The translations under genes and the position numbers were made by a program. Below are positions 34,770 to 45,970 of a DNA stretch of 64,000 bases, piece after piece (the stretch's first letter is position 1; each line of letters opens with the position of its first letter). This DNA is from Liriodendron chinense (taxonomy: Eukaryota; Streptophyta; Magnoliopsida; Magnoliales; Magnoliaceae), in NCBI GenBank assembly GCA_003013855.2, contig ML058550.1:30001-94000 (forward strand). Reading direction: 5' to 3'. Below the pieces are notes generated by a model. The model was not told the origin of the DNA. It searched no databases and saw nothing but the letters and a program-made list of their open reading frames with translations.

Positions 34770-35095
34770 CTGCTAAGAAACAAGGCTGATAAACCGATAC
34801 GGCAGTCCGACAAAAGAGAAAGAGAAAGCAGGAGAAGCTAGTCGAGTGAAGTCAGAAAAGCGAGAAGGTATGCTAAGGTATGCTCGGAACATTACTTGAA
34901 TTAACGATATGTATTACCTTTGAACTGATGCGATCTAGAAAACTCTAAAGTCTGTGAGACCCTACGCCTCCTCAAGATAACTATCACATGTGCACGAATA
35001 CGAGGCAGAGGTCAAGGGGCTCATACACTTTAAATGTCCAGTCTCGCAAAAGATTATTTAAAGCAAATTTTACATATACACAAGTCCTATAAACT

Positions 35096-35650
35096 GGGCG
35101 CGTGGGGCTCCACGCACCCCAAAATTTGAAGGATGTCAAGATCATATTTCAAGGTGCGTAAGACCCCAGCACCCTTAAAAAACCGGTTCACCCCAATTTT
35201 CGGGTGCGTGAAGGGTAATCCCTCAACAAATTCGACGAAGGGTGCGTGAGATCCCACGCACCCCATAAAGTACGTTTCTCGGCTAAATTCATTAGCTGGG
35301 TGCGTGAGACCCCACGCACCCAACGCACCCTTAAAGTTGACTCAAATCCAATTTCATGGTGCGTGAAGGACCAAGACCCACCCAAGTTTGACGAAGGGTG
35401 CGTGGACCCCCACGCACTCAAAAAATTCGGGTATTCCACAAAGTTCAAAATTTACAGGTGCGTAACACCCCACGCACCCTAAAAAGACCATTCAAAAATC
35501 TGAAGTTCAAATTACAAGGTGCGTGCGCATCCCACGCACCCCTGAAGTCATTTCTACCTCGAATAAACGGGTGCGTATGGATTAAAAAGATGCGTTGGAG
35601 ACAATTATTGGGTGCGTTGGAGAATAAAAGGGTGCGTGGGCTTGATCAGA
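35096..35650. repeat. Palindrome array upstream of the Tat-1 3' LTR
   Basis: About ten dyads of the type GGTGCGTGA..TCCCACGCACCC, spaced 50-65 bp apart, lie in the 3' untranslated part of Tat-1. Arms are near identical between units while the spacers differ. Tat and Ogre elements are known to carry variable tandem repeats at this location. Confidence 0.85.
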
Positions 35651-35761
35651 AATGTCTAGCAAGGAATAGTGAAATGACGAGAATAAGCCTCCTCTATTTA
35701 TAGTGGGACCCAGGAAGTCCGGTGCGTCGCACCATCCGGTCCTGCATTCGTCGCGACCCAC

Positions 35762-35773
35762 CGGAGGGGCATC
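35762..35773 (+). promoter_or_regulatory. Tat-1 polypurine tract
   Basis: CGGAGGGGCATC lies directly before the 3' LTR start TGTTGGGG. This is the second-strand priming site of the element. Confidence 0.75.
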
Positions 35774-37754
35774 TGTTGGGGTCCCAAATAGTGAGGACCC
35801 CTAAAATAAGCAAAATAACCACATACCTCTGAAGAAATCACGCAGAAATGCCTTTCGGTGCATGCGAAACAGAACTATGCAGGATTTCCTGACTTAGCCA
35901 AATTCTCTAGTGGGCCCACTGATCATCGTGTTCGGGACCGCCCGGAAGTGAACCCGCAACTTCGTTACTATTTATGGTGAACAGTGCCAGTGATTGCGCG
36001 ACGAAACGGGCCCCACAAACCCTCTAAAAGTCAAAACCCAATCAGTGGAGCCCACATTTACATGTCCACGCACCTTGAAAATTCGGACACCCCACGCACC
36101 CAACGCACCCTTAAAAAGAAGCACATTGATCTTCCATTTACGGAGGCTTGTAGACACCCCACGCACCTTGAAAATGGGTCAACGCACGCTTAAAATCCAT
36201 GGATTGTCAAAAATCGAATTTCAGGTGCGTGGAGCCCCACGCACCCGTCAATTAAGCCCTACGCACCTGAAGAATCGAGTATGTTTGGGGCATGTTTTCG
36301 GGCATCCGCACATCAATAAACAGGTGCGTCGGGGACGTTTGACAGGTGCGTGGCACGTGGCGCTCTCCCATTGGTCGACTTCACCTATAAATACTCCCTC
36401 ATCCCGTTCATTTAGAGAATTTTCAAGAGAGAGAGAGAGAGTTGCCGCTACCGGAAACCCAAAATCCTCGTCGGAATCCTCGCCGGAATACCTTTCCGAC
36501 CATCGGAATCCCCTTTTTGATCACAGATACATCATTACAAGTCTGAATCCCACAAGTTTGGCCACGCACCCGAAAAGTGTCCCACGTGTCTATAAAGTCG
36601 GTCTCACGCATCTTTAAAAAATCATCAAATCGAACAAGTACAGCAGCCACCCACGCACCCGAAAAGTGTCCCACGCGTCCATTAATTAAGTCCCACGCAT
36701 CCGTAAATCCAACAAGTATGAGATATGTAAAATTGGACCTACGCATCCTGAATATAGACCCACGCACCCTTTTATTCACCATGAAATCGACGCATAATTG
36801 ATAGGTGCGTGGAACCCCACGCACCCGTAAATTAAGTCCCATGCACCCAAAAAATCAGCCAATTGCAGAACATGTTTGCAGGTGCACCGGGCTCAATTTT
36901 AAGTTTTTCAAGGTCCGTTTGAGCCTATCTTGGGTATTTCAAGCATTTCGAACGCAATGGAACGGTCGAACGAACTTTTCGAGGCTTTAAACAGGTGAAA
37001 CCGAGCATCTTCGAGGCTTAACCCGCTTCAACACAATGAACGAAGGAACTTCCCGGAAAGGAGCCGCTAACATCCAGAGCTATGCAAATATGCCGCCATT
37101 TATGTTTACTGAAAAGGCATGATCCGATTTGTGTCAAAAGCTAGACAAGCAGGGTCATGGTTACCACGATAAACTATGCCAAAGAGTTTCGATTCTCTAC
37201 AAACCCATTGCTCTCAACTACCACAACACGACAGTCGATGCCCTACCCATCTAAACGGTATCCGCCGGTTGGGCTGCGCAGGTACACACAACTGTAGAAT
37301 GGACTTTTCGAGGTCACCTGTCCCTACATTGACAGGCGCGGGCCCAGAGTTGTCCATCTCAGTCATAAACCCTGACAGTCTCAGCCCGGGTCTCCGGCCA
37401 AAATATGGGACATAGACATCTGGCTAATGCAAGGTGGTTCAGTACACAGCAAAACCAATACAGGTCTCTACGATCACAAACTCTAAGACCATAGTCCTTG
37501 CTGACTAGTCTTTTGCCTTTTAATCAAGGGTCATTGATCATTCGATGTAATTAAGGGCTCGTGCCAGATCACGGCCTGGAATGTACAAGATCTCAGAATC
37601 TCTGGAATAAATTCGCCTTGCGATATCATTTCTCTTGTGTACTTTTGTGAATGCTTATGATTATCTATGAATGTTTCTATTATCCAGAATCCCAGAGCAA
37701 CCAAACACCACATTTCAGAAAATGTTCCCCGCGGCTCATTTTCTAGTTCCAACA
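35774..37754 (+). repeat. Tat-1 3' LTR, 1981 bp
   Basis: Same start and end as the 5' LTR. TATAAATA lies at 36386-36393. It differs from the 5' LTR by scattered changes, mostly transitions, and a few small indels. It is followed by the target duplication GCAAG. Confidence 0.93.
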
Positions 37755-40596
37755 GCAAGTTAAAGTGTTGGGTATGTCGCCAAATTGGGCACATGAAGAA
37801 GGACTGTAAGAGTCCTAAGTATAAGAAGGAGAAGTCAGGAAACTTCTCTAGGGAAGCTAATACCGCTGAAGCCGAGGAAGGTGGTAGTAATGTGTGCGAG
37901 GTCTTGATGGTGTCAAAGGTTGGATCTCTCTGTTATGAGTGGATTATGGACTCCGAGGCTTCGTATCACATGTGCCCATATATGAGCGTCTTTACTTCCT
38001 ACCGGGAGTATGAAGGAGGCTCGGTATTTTTAAGCGATGACTACGCCTGCAAGGTTGTAAGGATTGGTACAGTGCGCATCAAGATGTTCGATGGGTTAGA
38101 ACGGACCTTGACAGAAGTGAGGCACGTTCCTAGGCTAAGGAAGAATTTGATTTCCCTTGGTGCACTCGAAGCATTGGGGTGCAAGTTCATCGATTTTGAC
38201 CGGTTCTGCAAAGTTTCGAAGGGAGCCCTTATAATTATGAAGGGACAGAGGCATGATAACATTTACAGGCTGATTGGGAGCACTTCAGTATGTCGAGCTA
38301 CAACGATTGTAGTGGATTCCACGTCTGCACGTATGTGGCATGTACGCTTAGGCCACATGAGCGAGTAAGGCATGAAGGTACTCTTTGAACGATCTTTGAT
38401 TCATTCCTTTAAATTTGTAGACTTTAGTATATGTGAACATTGCATGTATGGGAAACAGTCTACATTGTCATTTAAAGGGGGGAAACATGTATGTAAAAGG
38501 GTGCTTGGTTATTTTCATTCTGATGTATAGGGGCTATCGCCCGTTATTTCTGTTGGGGGGTCATCGTGGTTCGTGTCATTTATCGATGATTATAGTAGGA
38601 ATGTTTGAGTTTATTTCTGAAAAATAAATCAGATGTCATCATAACCTTTAAGTATTGGAAGACGATGGTGGAGAATCAATCAGGGTAAAAATTAAAAATT
38701 TTGAGAACCGATAATGGAGGTGAGTTCACTTCCAGAGAATTTAATACGTATTGTAAGGAGGAGGGGATCGTGAGGCACAACACAGTGCGCCACACGCCAG
38801 AGCAGAATGGTGTGGCAGAGCGGATGAATCAGACACTCTTGGAGAGAGCCCAATTCATGATTAGTAATGCTGGGTTGGGCAAAGAGCTATGGACTGAGGC
38901 CGTTAACACGGCTTGTTACTTAATAAACAGGTCACCCTCTATAGCAATTGAATGTAAAATCCCTAAGGAAGTGTGGAGTGGTCGTATGCTAGACTACTCA
39001 AGTCTACGGGTCTTTGGTTGTGAGGCTTACTCTCATTTACCATCAGTTGAGAGTGATGAGCTAGACCATAGGGCCAGAAAATGATTTTTGTGGGCTATGG
39101 TGATGGTGTGAAGGGTTATTGTATATATGATCCTATCACATGGAAGATTACCCTGAGCTATGATGTCAAGTTTGATGAGGGTTTATTGTTCCGTAAGGAT
39201 GCTACAAAGGAATAAGAAACATTAGAACAGATTGATACTCATGATGATAGAGACGAGACACGAGCCGATACTAAAGCGCAAGTAGAGGTACAGAATTAGG
39301 TGGAGCAGCCACCTGTGCGAAGAAATCCACTCAGGGATCGCAGGTTACCGGCAAGGTATAGGGATGACTCGAACGTTGCACTTGCTCTCATTATAGATGA
39401 GGGGGATCCGTCTAACTTTGAGGAGGCACTAAAGGATGTAGATGCTGAAAAGTGGAAGATGACAATGCAAGACGAGATAGACTCTTTGTACAAGAATGAG
39501 ACTTGGGAGCTTATGAAGCTTCAAGTGAGCCGAAAAGCGATAAGGTGTAAGTGAATTTTTTAGAAGAAACATGATAGATATAAAGCAAGGTTGGTAGCGA
39601 AAGGTTATGCTCAGAGTGAAGGCGTGGACTTCAGTGAGATTTTGCATCAGTTGTGAAGCAAGTATCTATCAGGTTTGTATTGGCGCTGGTTGTCCAATAC
39701 GACCTCGAGCTGGAACAGATAGATGTTAAAACTGCTTTCCTGCATGGGGAATTGGAAGAGCAGATATACATGGTGCAACCAGAAGGTTATACAGTGCAAG
39801 GGGCTGAGAACAAGGTTTGCAGGTTGAGAAGATCATTGTACGGTCTCAAACAGTCGCCTAGACAGTGGTACAAGAAATTTGATTTATTCATGATGAGTCA
39901 AGGCTTTACCAGGAGCGAGTACGATCATTGTATTTATTACAAGACACTGAATGACGAGAAGTTTCTCATATTGGTGTTGTACGTCGATGACATGCTTATT
40001 GCCAATCATAGCATATTTGACATCGATTTATTGAAGACTCAGCGTTCAGGGATATTCTAGATGAAGGATCTGGGGGTTGCAAAAATGGTTCTTGCCATAG
40101 ATATTCATAAAGACAGGAAGAGGAGCAGGTTGTGGTTATCTCAGGAAGAATACCTTGAGAATGTATTGAAAAAGTACGAAATGGACAAGTCCAAATCGGT
40201 TAGCGTTCCCCATGCGGCTCACTTCAAGCTTTCTTCTGAACATTGTCCCAAAACAGATGAAGAAAAGCGTGTTATGTCTTATGTGCCCTATTCAAGTGCT
40301 GTGGACAGTTTAATGTATGCCATGGTCTATACCGATTCATGTTTAACATGGGCAAACAACATTAGGAAGCTGTGAAATGATTACTTCGATACATTCGGGG
40401 TACGCAAGACTATATCTTAACGTTTGAAAAGTCCAAGGATAAGCTGGTTGGTTATGTCGATTCTGACTACGCAGGTAATGTTGACAGTAGGAGATCGACT
40501 TCAGGGTACTCGTTTGTATTAGAGGGTGGAGCGATTAGTTGGATGTCTAAGCTTCAGTCTGTAGTGGCTCTTTCCACTACTGAAGTTGAGTATATG
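37755..40596 (+). pseudogene. Ty1/copia gag end and pol remnant
   Basis: Resumes the copia element after Tat-1. Zinc knuckle C-x2-C-x4-H-x4-C (CWVCRQIGHMKKDC). Protease site WIMDSEASYHMCP, in which the usual DSGA is DSEA. Gag_pre-integrase MWHVRLGHMSE. Integrase with FIDDYSR, RTDNGGEF and EQNGVAERMNQT. RT with IDVKTAFLHGEL, YGLKQSPRQWYKKF and YVDDM. RNase H with YVDSDYAGNVDSRRSTSGY. The order protease-integrase-RT-RNase H is diagnostic of Ty1/copia. Stops and frameshifts occur throughout, and the frame changes near 38640, 39100, 39290 and 39645. It is cut at 40596 by Tat-2 within RNase H, just after VALSTTEVEYM. The rest would lie beyond the window. Confidence 0.9.
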
Positions 40597-41049
40597 TGTG
40601 GACCCTCACCGTTTCCGCGCTCCCCACACGACGTTCTCGTCCCTTCCCCTTTCGGGAAAAGAAGGAGAGGAGGATGCGTGAGTGCAAAATCGCCGTTTGT
40701 GCCACTGGCTTGCCTCGTTCTAAAGGCTTTGTTTAGTTGTCGTGTTAAGCTGGATGTGTTTAAATAAGTTTGTATAAGACCAGAGTCGCCACTAGCCAGT
40801 TACTTCGAATCTACAGTCGGCTAGACCCCATAGAAATGTTAGAGAAGGGGATCCGAAGATCCTTTCCTCTAAAATGACTCCTTTTGATCTGCGGCTAGAG
40901 ATTCAAGGTAAGGGATCACGGTTTCAGGGTGGGAAGAGGTTAAGCACCCCACACACTGCCCGTACCGAAGTACGGTCTCTACTTCATAGAATCGATCGAA
41001 TACTTGAAAGTCTAATTTAATCCTCGTACATTCTCATAGATGACATGAT

Positions 41050-41335
41050 GCATGAATGCGGGTCTAAACAGTAAGAGTTTCTGATGGGCAGGTTCCAACA
41101 ACGGGCAAGCCCAGAGCGTACGCTCGAACTGACAGGTGCTTAATTTAAGACGTATGCAGTGTGCTTGAATAATCAAGGTGCTTTATGGTGAAGCATGAAT
41201 GCAGGTCTGAACAGTAAGAGTTTCTGATGGGCAGGTTCCAACAACGGGCAAGCCCAGAGCATACGCTCGAATTGACAGGTGCTTAATTTAAGACATATGC
41301 AGTGTGCTTGAAGAATCAAGGTGCTTGCAGTGAAG
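41050..41335. repeat. Tandem repeat, 143-bp unit, two copies, in the Tat-2 LTR
   Basis: Copies start at 41050 and 41193 (GCATGAATGC..GGTCT..ACAGTAAGAGTTTCTGATG). They differ by only a handful of bases, so the duplication is fairly recent. Confidence 0.9.
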
Positions 41336-41632
41336 CAGGGGGGTTGGAAGAAAAGTAAATGTTGCACTTATGCTAGATGCAAATGAGATGATGCTGGAAA
41401 AAGAGTAGCTGAATGGACGGAGGTGTCATAAGGGTTGGCTTCGAGTGGCTGGATCAAGACTTGGATGGCTTGGGAGACTTGGACCAGTGGTCAGGCTGGG
41501 CTGGACCAGGGCTGGGCTCTCCTCACTCGGGCTCTTCTTGGTGGGAAAATGGGCTAAGGGGTGAAGGAGGACTCGGACCGCACTCAGACTGAATGGACTT
41601 GAAGGGATGCTGAAATGAGAAGGGGAGGGGGG

Positions 41633-41640
41633 TATTTATA
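41633..41640 (-). promoter_or_regulatory. TATA box of the Tat-2 LTR
   Basis: TATAAATA on the minus strand, followed by CCCCCCTCCCC. The position within the LTR fits the reversed orientation of the element. Confidence 0.6.
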
Positions 41641-41754
41641 GCAGCGGGCAGTGGCATTTTGCGTAATTATTTTTGGGCGGCCTGCTATGGGCCGCCCGTA
41701 CGGCCGTTCCTCGATTTCCAGCGAGGTACGGTCGCTCCCTCGGGGCTGCTGTTT

Positions 41755-41880
41755 GACTCGCTGGGTCGACTCAGTGAGTTAACTCGACGGGTTGACTCGG
41801 TGTTTTGACTCGACGAGTTGACTCAGCGGGTTAACTCAGCGGGTTGACTCAGTGGGTTGACTCAGTGAGTTTGACTTTTT
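41755..41880. repeat. Degenerate 13-bp repeats (GTTGACTCAGTGG type)
   Basis: Nine or so variants of GGGTTGACTCAGY follow one another, with GTTGACTC and GTTAACTC alternating. Located in U3 of the Tat-2 LTR. Confidence 0.8.
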
Positions 41881-42086
41881 TAGGATTTTTTGACTGGCTT
41901 TTCTTATGGGGGGTTTTTCAGGGTGATGTTTAGGAGTGGGTTGACTGGGTTCAGGCTTGAACTAGGCTATGGAATGGGGCTTACAAGGGTGAGTTTGGCT
42001 GAGTTTGGACTTGGGGTTTGGGGGTATGGTCCTCCATTCTTCCAGCTATCTCTACCAACAATGTAGCCGAAGGTGGGGTGTCTACA

Positions 42087-42096
42087 GATGCCCCTC
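42087..42096 (-). promoter_or_regulatory. Polypurine tract of Tat-2
   Basis: On the minus strand CAAAGAGGGGCATC immediately precedes TGTAGACACC, matching the Tat-1 arrangement GAGGGGCATC|TGTTGG. Confidence 0.7.
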
Positions 42097-42173
42097 TTTG
42101 GCAGAGGTTGCTTGCAACCGAATGCCAAAGCAAGTGGACACCCCACTTCTGACCCGCTCATTCATAGATCATG

Positions 42174-43085
42174 GTCTGAAATCTTTGCTTGCCTTTGCAT
42201 CTGTGCCAGTTGATCGTTTGGAAACCGATCACTCGCACATACCGCGGGAGTTTGGAGAAAACGTTGCGATTGTCCCTGCAGTTTGCTGCAACCTGGGTAC
42301 TCAATCGCAACCCTTCCATTCCCGATCGGTACTAACATCGGAAAGGTACAGCAGAGCCTCTGCGTCGCTAGTCTTACGAGGTTACTGACCCTGAGACTGA
42401 TTGTGTGATGTTTGATGTTTTCCCAGATCACTCTAGGAGTACTTGTTTCGCTTGACTGTCAAAGTGGTTAGACGCCCTGCATCAGATATTCTTACGGGAT
42501 TCTACTACGCCGACTTGGACTCAGTCAAGGTACTTCAGGCATCCACGCCTAGGTATGTGCGGGTGGACTCTTTCCACCCGACCTGCTGGTTTCGATGCTT
42601 GGTTTGCAATTCATTCTTTCCTCGATTGTGGTCTGGAATCCTTGTTGTCCTTTGTATCTGAGTCAGATGATTGTTTGAAAATTGATAGCTCGCACATACC
42701 GTGAGAGTTTGGAGAAAACGTTGCGATTGTCCCTGCAGTTTGCTGCAACCTGGGTACCCAATCGCAACCCTTCCATTCCCGATCGGTACTAACATCGGAA
42801 AGGTACAGCAGAGCCTCTGCGTCCGTAGTCTTACGAGGTTGCTGACCCTGAGACTGATTGTGTGATGTTTGATGTTTTCCCAGATCACTCCAGGAGTACT
42901 TGTTTCACTTGACTGTCAAAGTGGTTAGACGCCCTGCGTCAGATAGTCTTACGGGATTCTACTACGCCGCTTGGACTCAGTCAAGGTACTTCAAGCATCC
43001 ACGCCTAGGTATGTGCAGGTGAACTCTTTCCACCCAATCTGCTGATTTTGATACTTGGGTTACAATTCTTCGTTTCCACCTGTTC
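42174..43085. repeat. Tandem repeat, about 457-bp unit, two copies
   Basis: Units start at 42174 and 42631 and share long identical blocks (GTTTGGAGAAAACGTTGCGA, CGATCGGTACTAACATCGG). They lie in the hypervariable 3' untranslated region of Tat-2. Short frames inside appear twice because of the repeat and are not genes. Confidence 0.9.
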
Positions 43086-43989
43086 AAATGGTTTCTTTGA
43101 CCGAGCCTTTTGGCTTTCATCTTTTTGTATCTTGGCATGTGGTACGACCGCACTGACACTGGAGTTCAGTTCGACCGTACTTTGAGTGCATTGGATCCGA
43201 TGGTCTCCGGGAAAACCGTGAGACATCGGATCTTATTTGATTTTTGCGTTGGCTCCTACCCAAAGATATGGAAGATCTCCTGGTGTGTTGGAGGCAGAAC
43301 GCTCTACTGAGAAAATTTTTTTTTTTGGATTTTTGAAAAGATACCCACTCTGGGGAGTGATACTCCGTGGGGTTTTTATTTGCAAATGGTAATATTTTTT
43401 TGTCTTTTTTTGAAATGAAAATCTGGTTTGCATGCGCCTCCACTAGGGATGCCTGTGGGGTCTTTGGCTAACCGACTTTTAGTTTGAAAGCAGGTAAACA
43501 TGATGATTGATGCGATGAATGCTGATGCATGGAGATGCATGATGAATGCATGGCTTGGCTCATTCTCTTTCAGTTTGATGATTTTGCTTTTGCTGGAGAT
43601 GCCGAGAATTTTGAGCTTATTGCTTCCAGGGTTGTGCTCCCCTGGGGTTTTTTCTTTTTTATGCGGATGTTTGGTCAGTGGGTTGGTCAAGATCCCGACC
43701 CGTGGTCGATCAGGTCCATCGTCTCAAGATGCTGTTTCTTTGCGAATGAGAATGTACGAGGATGCTATCCGACTTCAAGATGTTCTTCTGGGCATACGTG
43801 TGATTGAGATGGTGTTTGGTTGCCCGTTTTGGTCAAGATTTCAATTTGCGGGCGATTGGATCCGTCATCCCAAATTGTGAAGAGAGTGGAGTTCAAGACT
43901 CCTGAAGTGTAGTGCTAGGGGACAGTGACAATTTTTGTGATTTTTGTAAGTATTTGGGTCCGGATCTTTTACCTGAGTAGTCAAGATAG
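43086..43989. other. Tat-2 3' untranslated region, no gene seen
   Basis: Several overlapping short frames on both strands (43110-43880) lack any domain or consistent codon use. They are regarded as chance. Confidence 0.45.
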
Positions 43990-44275
43990 AGATCGGTTAT
44001 TGAAAACCAAGGAAATATTTTTTGTGATTTTTGAAAATATTTGATTTGAAAGCAAGGAAAATATTTTTTTTAATTTTTGACAATATTTTGTTGAAAGCAA
44101 GGGAAATATTTTTGTGATTTTTGACAATATTTTGATTGAAAGCAAGGAAAATATTTTTTGTGAATTTTTTTACAATATTTTGATTGAAAGCAAGGGAAAT
44201 ATTTTTTGTGATTTTTAACAATATTTTGATTGAAAGCAAGGGAAATATTTTTTTGATTTTTGAAAAGGTGATTTT
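43990..44275. repeat. Tandem array, about 55-bp unit, AT-rich
   Basis: Five to six copies of GAAAGCAAGGGAAATATTTT followed by TTGTGATTTTTGACAATATTTTGATT, with small length changes. The minus-strand frame here, with repeated SLAFNQNIVK, is the translation of the repeat. Confidence 0.9.
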
Positions 44276-44837
44276 GCAATGTTTTTGTATTTTTGTGATT
44301 TTTATGAAATGCAGGGAAAAGTATGGAATTTTCATCCACTTCCAGCTTCTACTGCTGGTAAGGTACCCAATCCATTTTATGTCAGCGAGCAAGACGAGTC
44401 TCACACAGTTAAGTGCCGTAGTTTTACATCTTCGGATGAGGAGATTTTGAGGGTTTTTAGTCAACACACCCACAAAGTTGCATGTTCCTCATGTGCAATG
44501 CACATAGACCACGTATCGTCTGACGGACTCCTTCGGCCACAAAATGGGCCACATCCTCACATTTCCCTTAGTCAATCCAGTTTGAGGCTTTACGTTGCTC
44601 ACAATTCCGTGAGGGTGCGCTCCACCTCCCAACAGCCTTAATCCCCTTCATGAGTTTTAGGAACAGGGAACATCCGTCAGATTCAACAGCGACTTCCAAA
44701 TCAAGGTTGTCTATCACGATGCGTTCAACACGAACAGGATTGCGGAGTTCTGCTGCCTCAGCCCTTACCTATTTAAAAGATTCCAGACACCCGTACGATC
44801 AAGTGTCAGCCATGCCTGGAATAGGTTAGGAAAGAAA

Positions 44838-45615
44838 GCCCCCGAGAAGTTAATCCCAGTGTAGTTTTAGGTCTTCGGACCACTGGAGATGAATTTGTGC
44901 AGTTGAAATTTTTGGTGAATCATTTTTTTTGTGTTTTTTTTGGAAAAAGTTCCAGATTTCAGCTCGAATGATCGAGATTGATGCTGGTTTTTGTGGAAAG
45001 CTTTAAAATATTTTTGGTATTTTTAAAATGATCCGAGTTATCGAACCTTGATCAAGGCTGATGCCGGTTTTTTGTTGAAAGCAAGAAAAGGTCCCTCGAG
45101 AAATTAATCCCAGTGTAGTTTAAGGTCTTCGGACCATAAAAAAAACTTTATGTACATGCTGAAAGTACATTCTTTTTTGTGATTTTTCGAAAACTGTTCC
45201 AGGTCATAAAATCTCAATTTTGAACGGTCAAGATTGTCACTGGTTTTTATTGGAAATCTCTCGGGATTTTGTTCTCGACGTAGTTTAAGGTCTTCGGACC
45301 AGAAACTGTACAAAAGGGGGCAAACACATTTTTTTTTCGTTTTCGAAATGATCCAGATCATCAGATCTTGGCCCGAACGGCTGGGATCGATGCTGGTTTT
45401 TATTAAAAATCCCTCGGGATCTTGATCCCGACATAGTTTAAGGTCTTCGGACCCGAAACTGTGCATGACAGGGAAAACCTATTTTTTGTTCTCTTTTTGG
45501 AAAATATCCGGTATCAGCGGATCTTGATTCGACGATCCAGACTGCTATCGAGTTTTATTAAAAAGTCCCTCGGGATCTTTATCCCGACGTAGTTTAAGGT
45601 CTTCGGACCCAAAAC
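44838..45615. repeat. Tandem array, about 150-bp unit, five copies
   Basis: Marked by TAGTTTAAGGTCTTCGGACC preceded by CCTCGGGATCTTGATCCCGA-type sequence, at about 44840, 45091, 45258, 45410 and 45568. Each unit also has a T-rich stretch followed by CGATC/GATGCTGGTTTTTATT. Part of the Tat-2 3' untranslated region. Confidence 0.85.
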
Positions 45616-45970
45616 TATGTACAAGAGAGCAGCAATCCAGGTTGGAGACTACGGGAATTCTTCTTGGAATGGTTCGGATCATCAGGTCATACCCTTGGAT
45701 GGTTGAGATCATTGTTTGACCAAGTCAATCTTTTTCTTTCTTTTCCTTGAAAATTTCATGGAACTTTTCCACATCATCAAGCCAATTTCTCCCCAATTTC
45801 TCACAAGATGAGATTTTGGTGAGATCTCTTCTTTTTTCTCACCATTCTCTTCCATCACTTCATTCTTACATGGAGGTACAAGATTCACTTGCAACCACCC
45901 TTCCCAAGGAGGAGTTCTTCCCAAGGAGAGGGGAGGAGAAATCGTTTCACCTAGGTAGGGGGTAGGACGG

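Larger units (their letters stand above)
19814..37754 (+). mobile_element. Ty3/gypsy element, Tat lineage ('Tat-1'), 17.9 kb
   Basis: Complete element with LTRs of 1986 bp (19814-21799) and 1981 bp (35774-37754) and a target duplication GCAAG at 19809-19813 and 37755-37759. It has a primer site just after the 5' LTR and a purine tract just before the 3' LTR. Internal order is gag-protease-RT-RNase H-second RNase H-integrase on the + strand, then an antisense gene block and a palindrome array. The second RNase H and the antisense gene downstream of pol are known marks of the Tat branch of Ty3/gypsy. LTR divergence is a few percent by eye. All coding parts carry stop codons, so it is not autonomous now. 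Confidence 0.93.
40597..42086 (-). repeat. Tat-2 3' LTR, about 1490 bp
   Basis: On the minus strand it starts TGTAGACACCCC at 42086 and ends near 40597 (..GGGTCCACA). It includes the Ogre-like landmarks GAGTCGCCACT (about 40784) and GTTAAGCACCCCACAC (about 40938) as read on the + strand. U3 is about 446 bp to the TATA box. It contains a two-copy 143-bp repeat and a GACTCAG-rich stretch. The inner end is clear; the outer end is within two bases. Confidence 0.7.

Noticed and set aside
40780..40800. GAGTCGCCACT read as a reversed primer site, making 40597 a 5' end
   Set aside because: The LTR boundary at 42086 with the purine tract GAGGGGCATC shows that this sequence lies inside the LTR and that the element is reversed.
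43997..44473. Minus-strand frame with repeated SLAFNQNIVK
   Set aside because: It is the translation of an AT-rich tandem array in the Tat-2 3' untranslated region.
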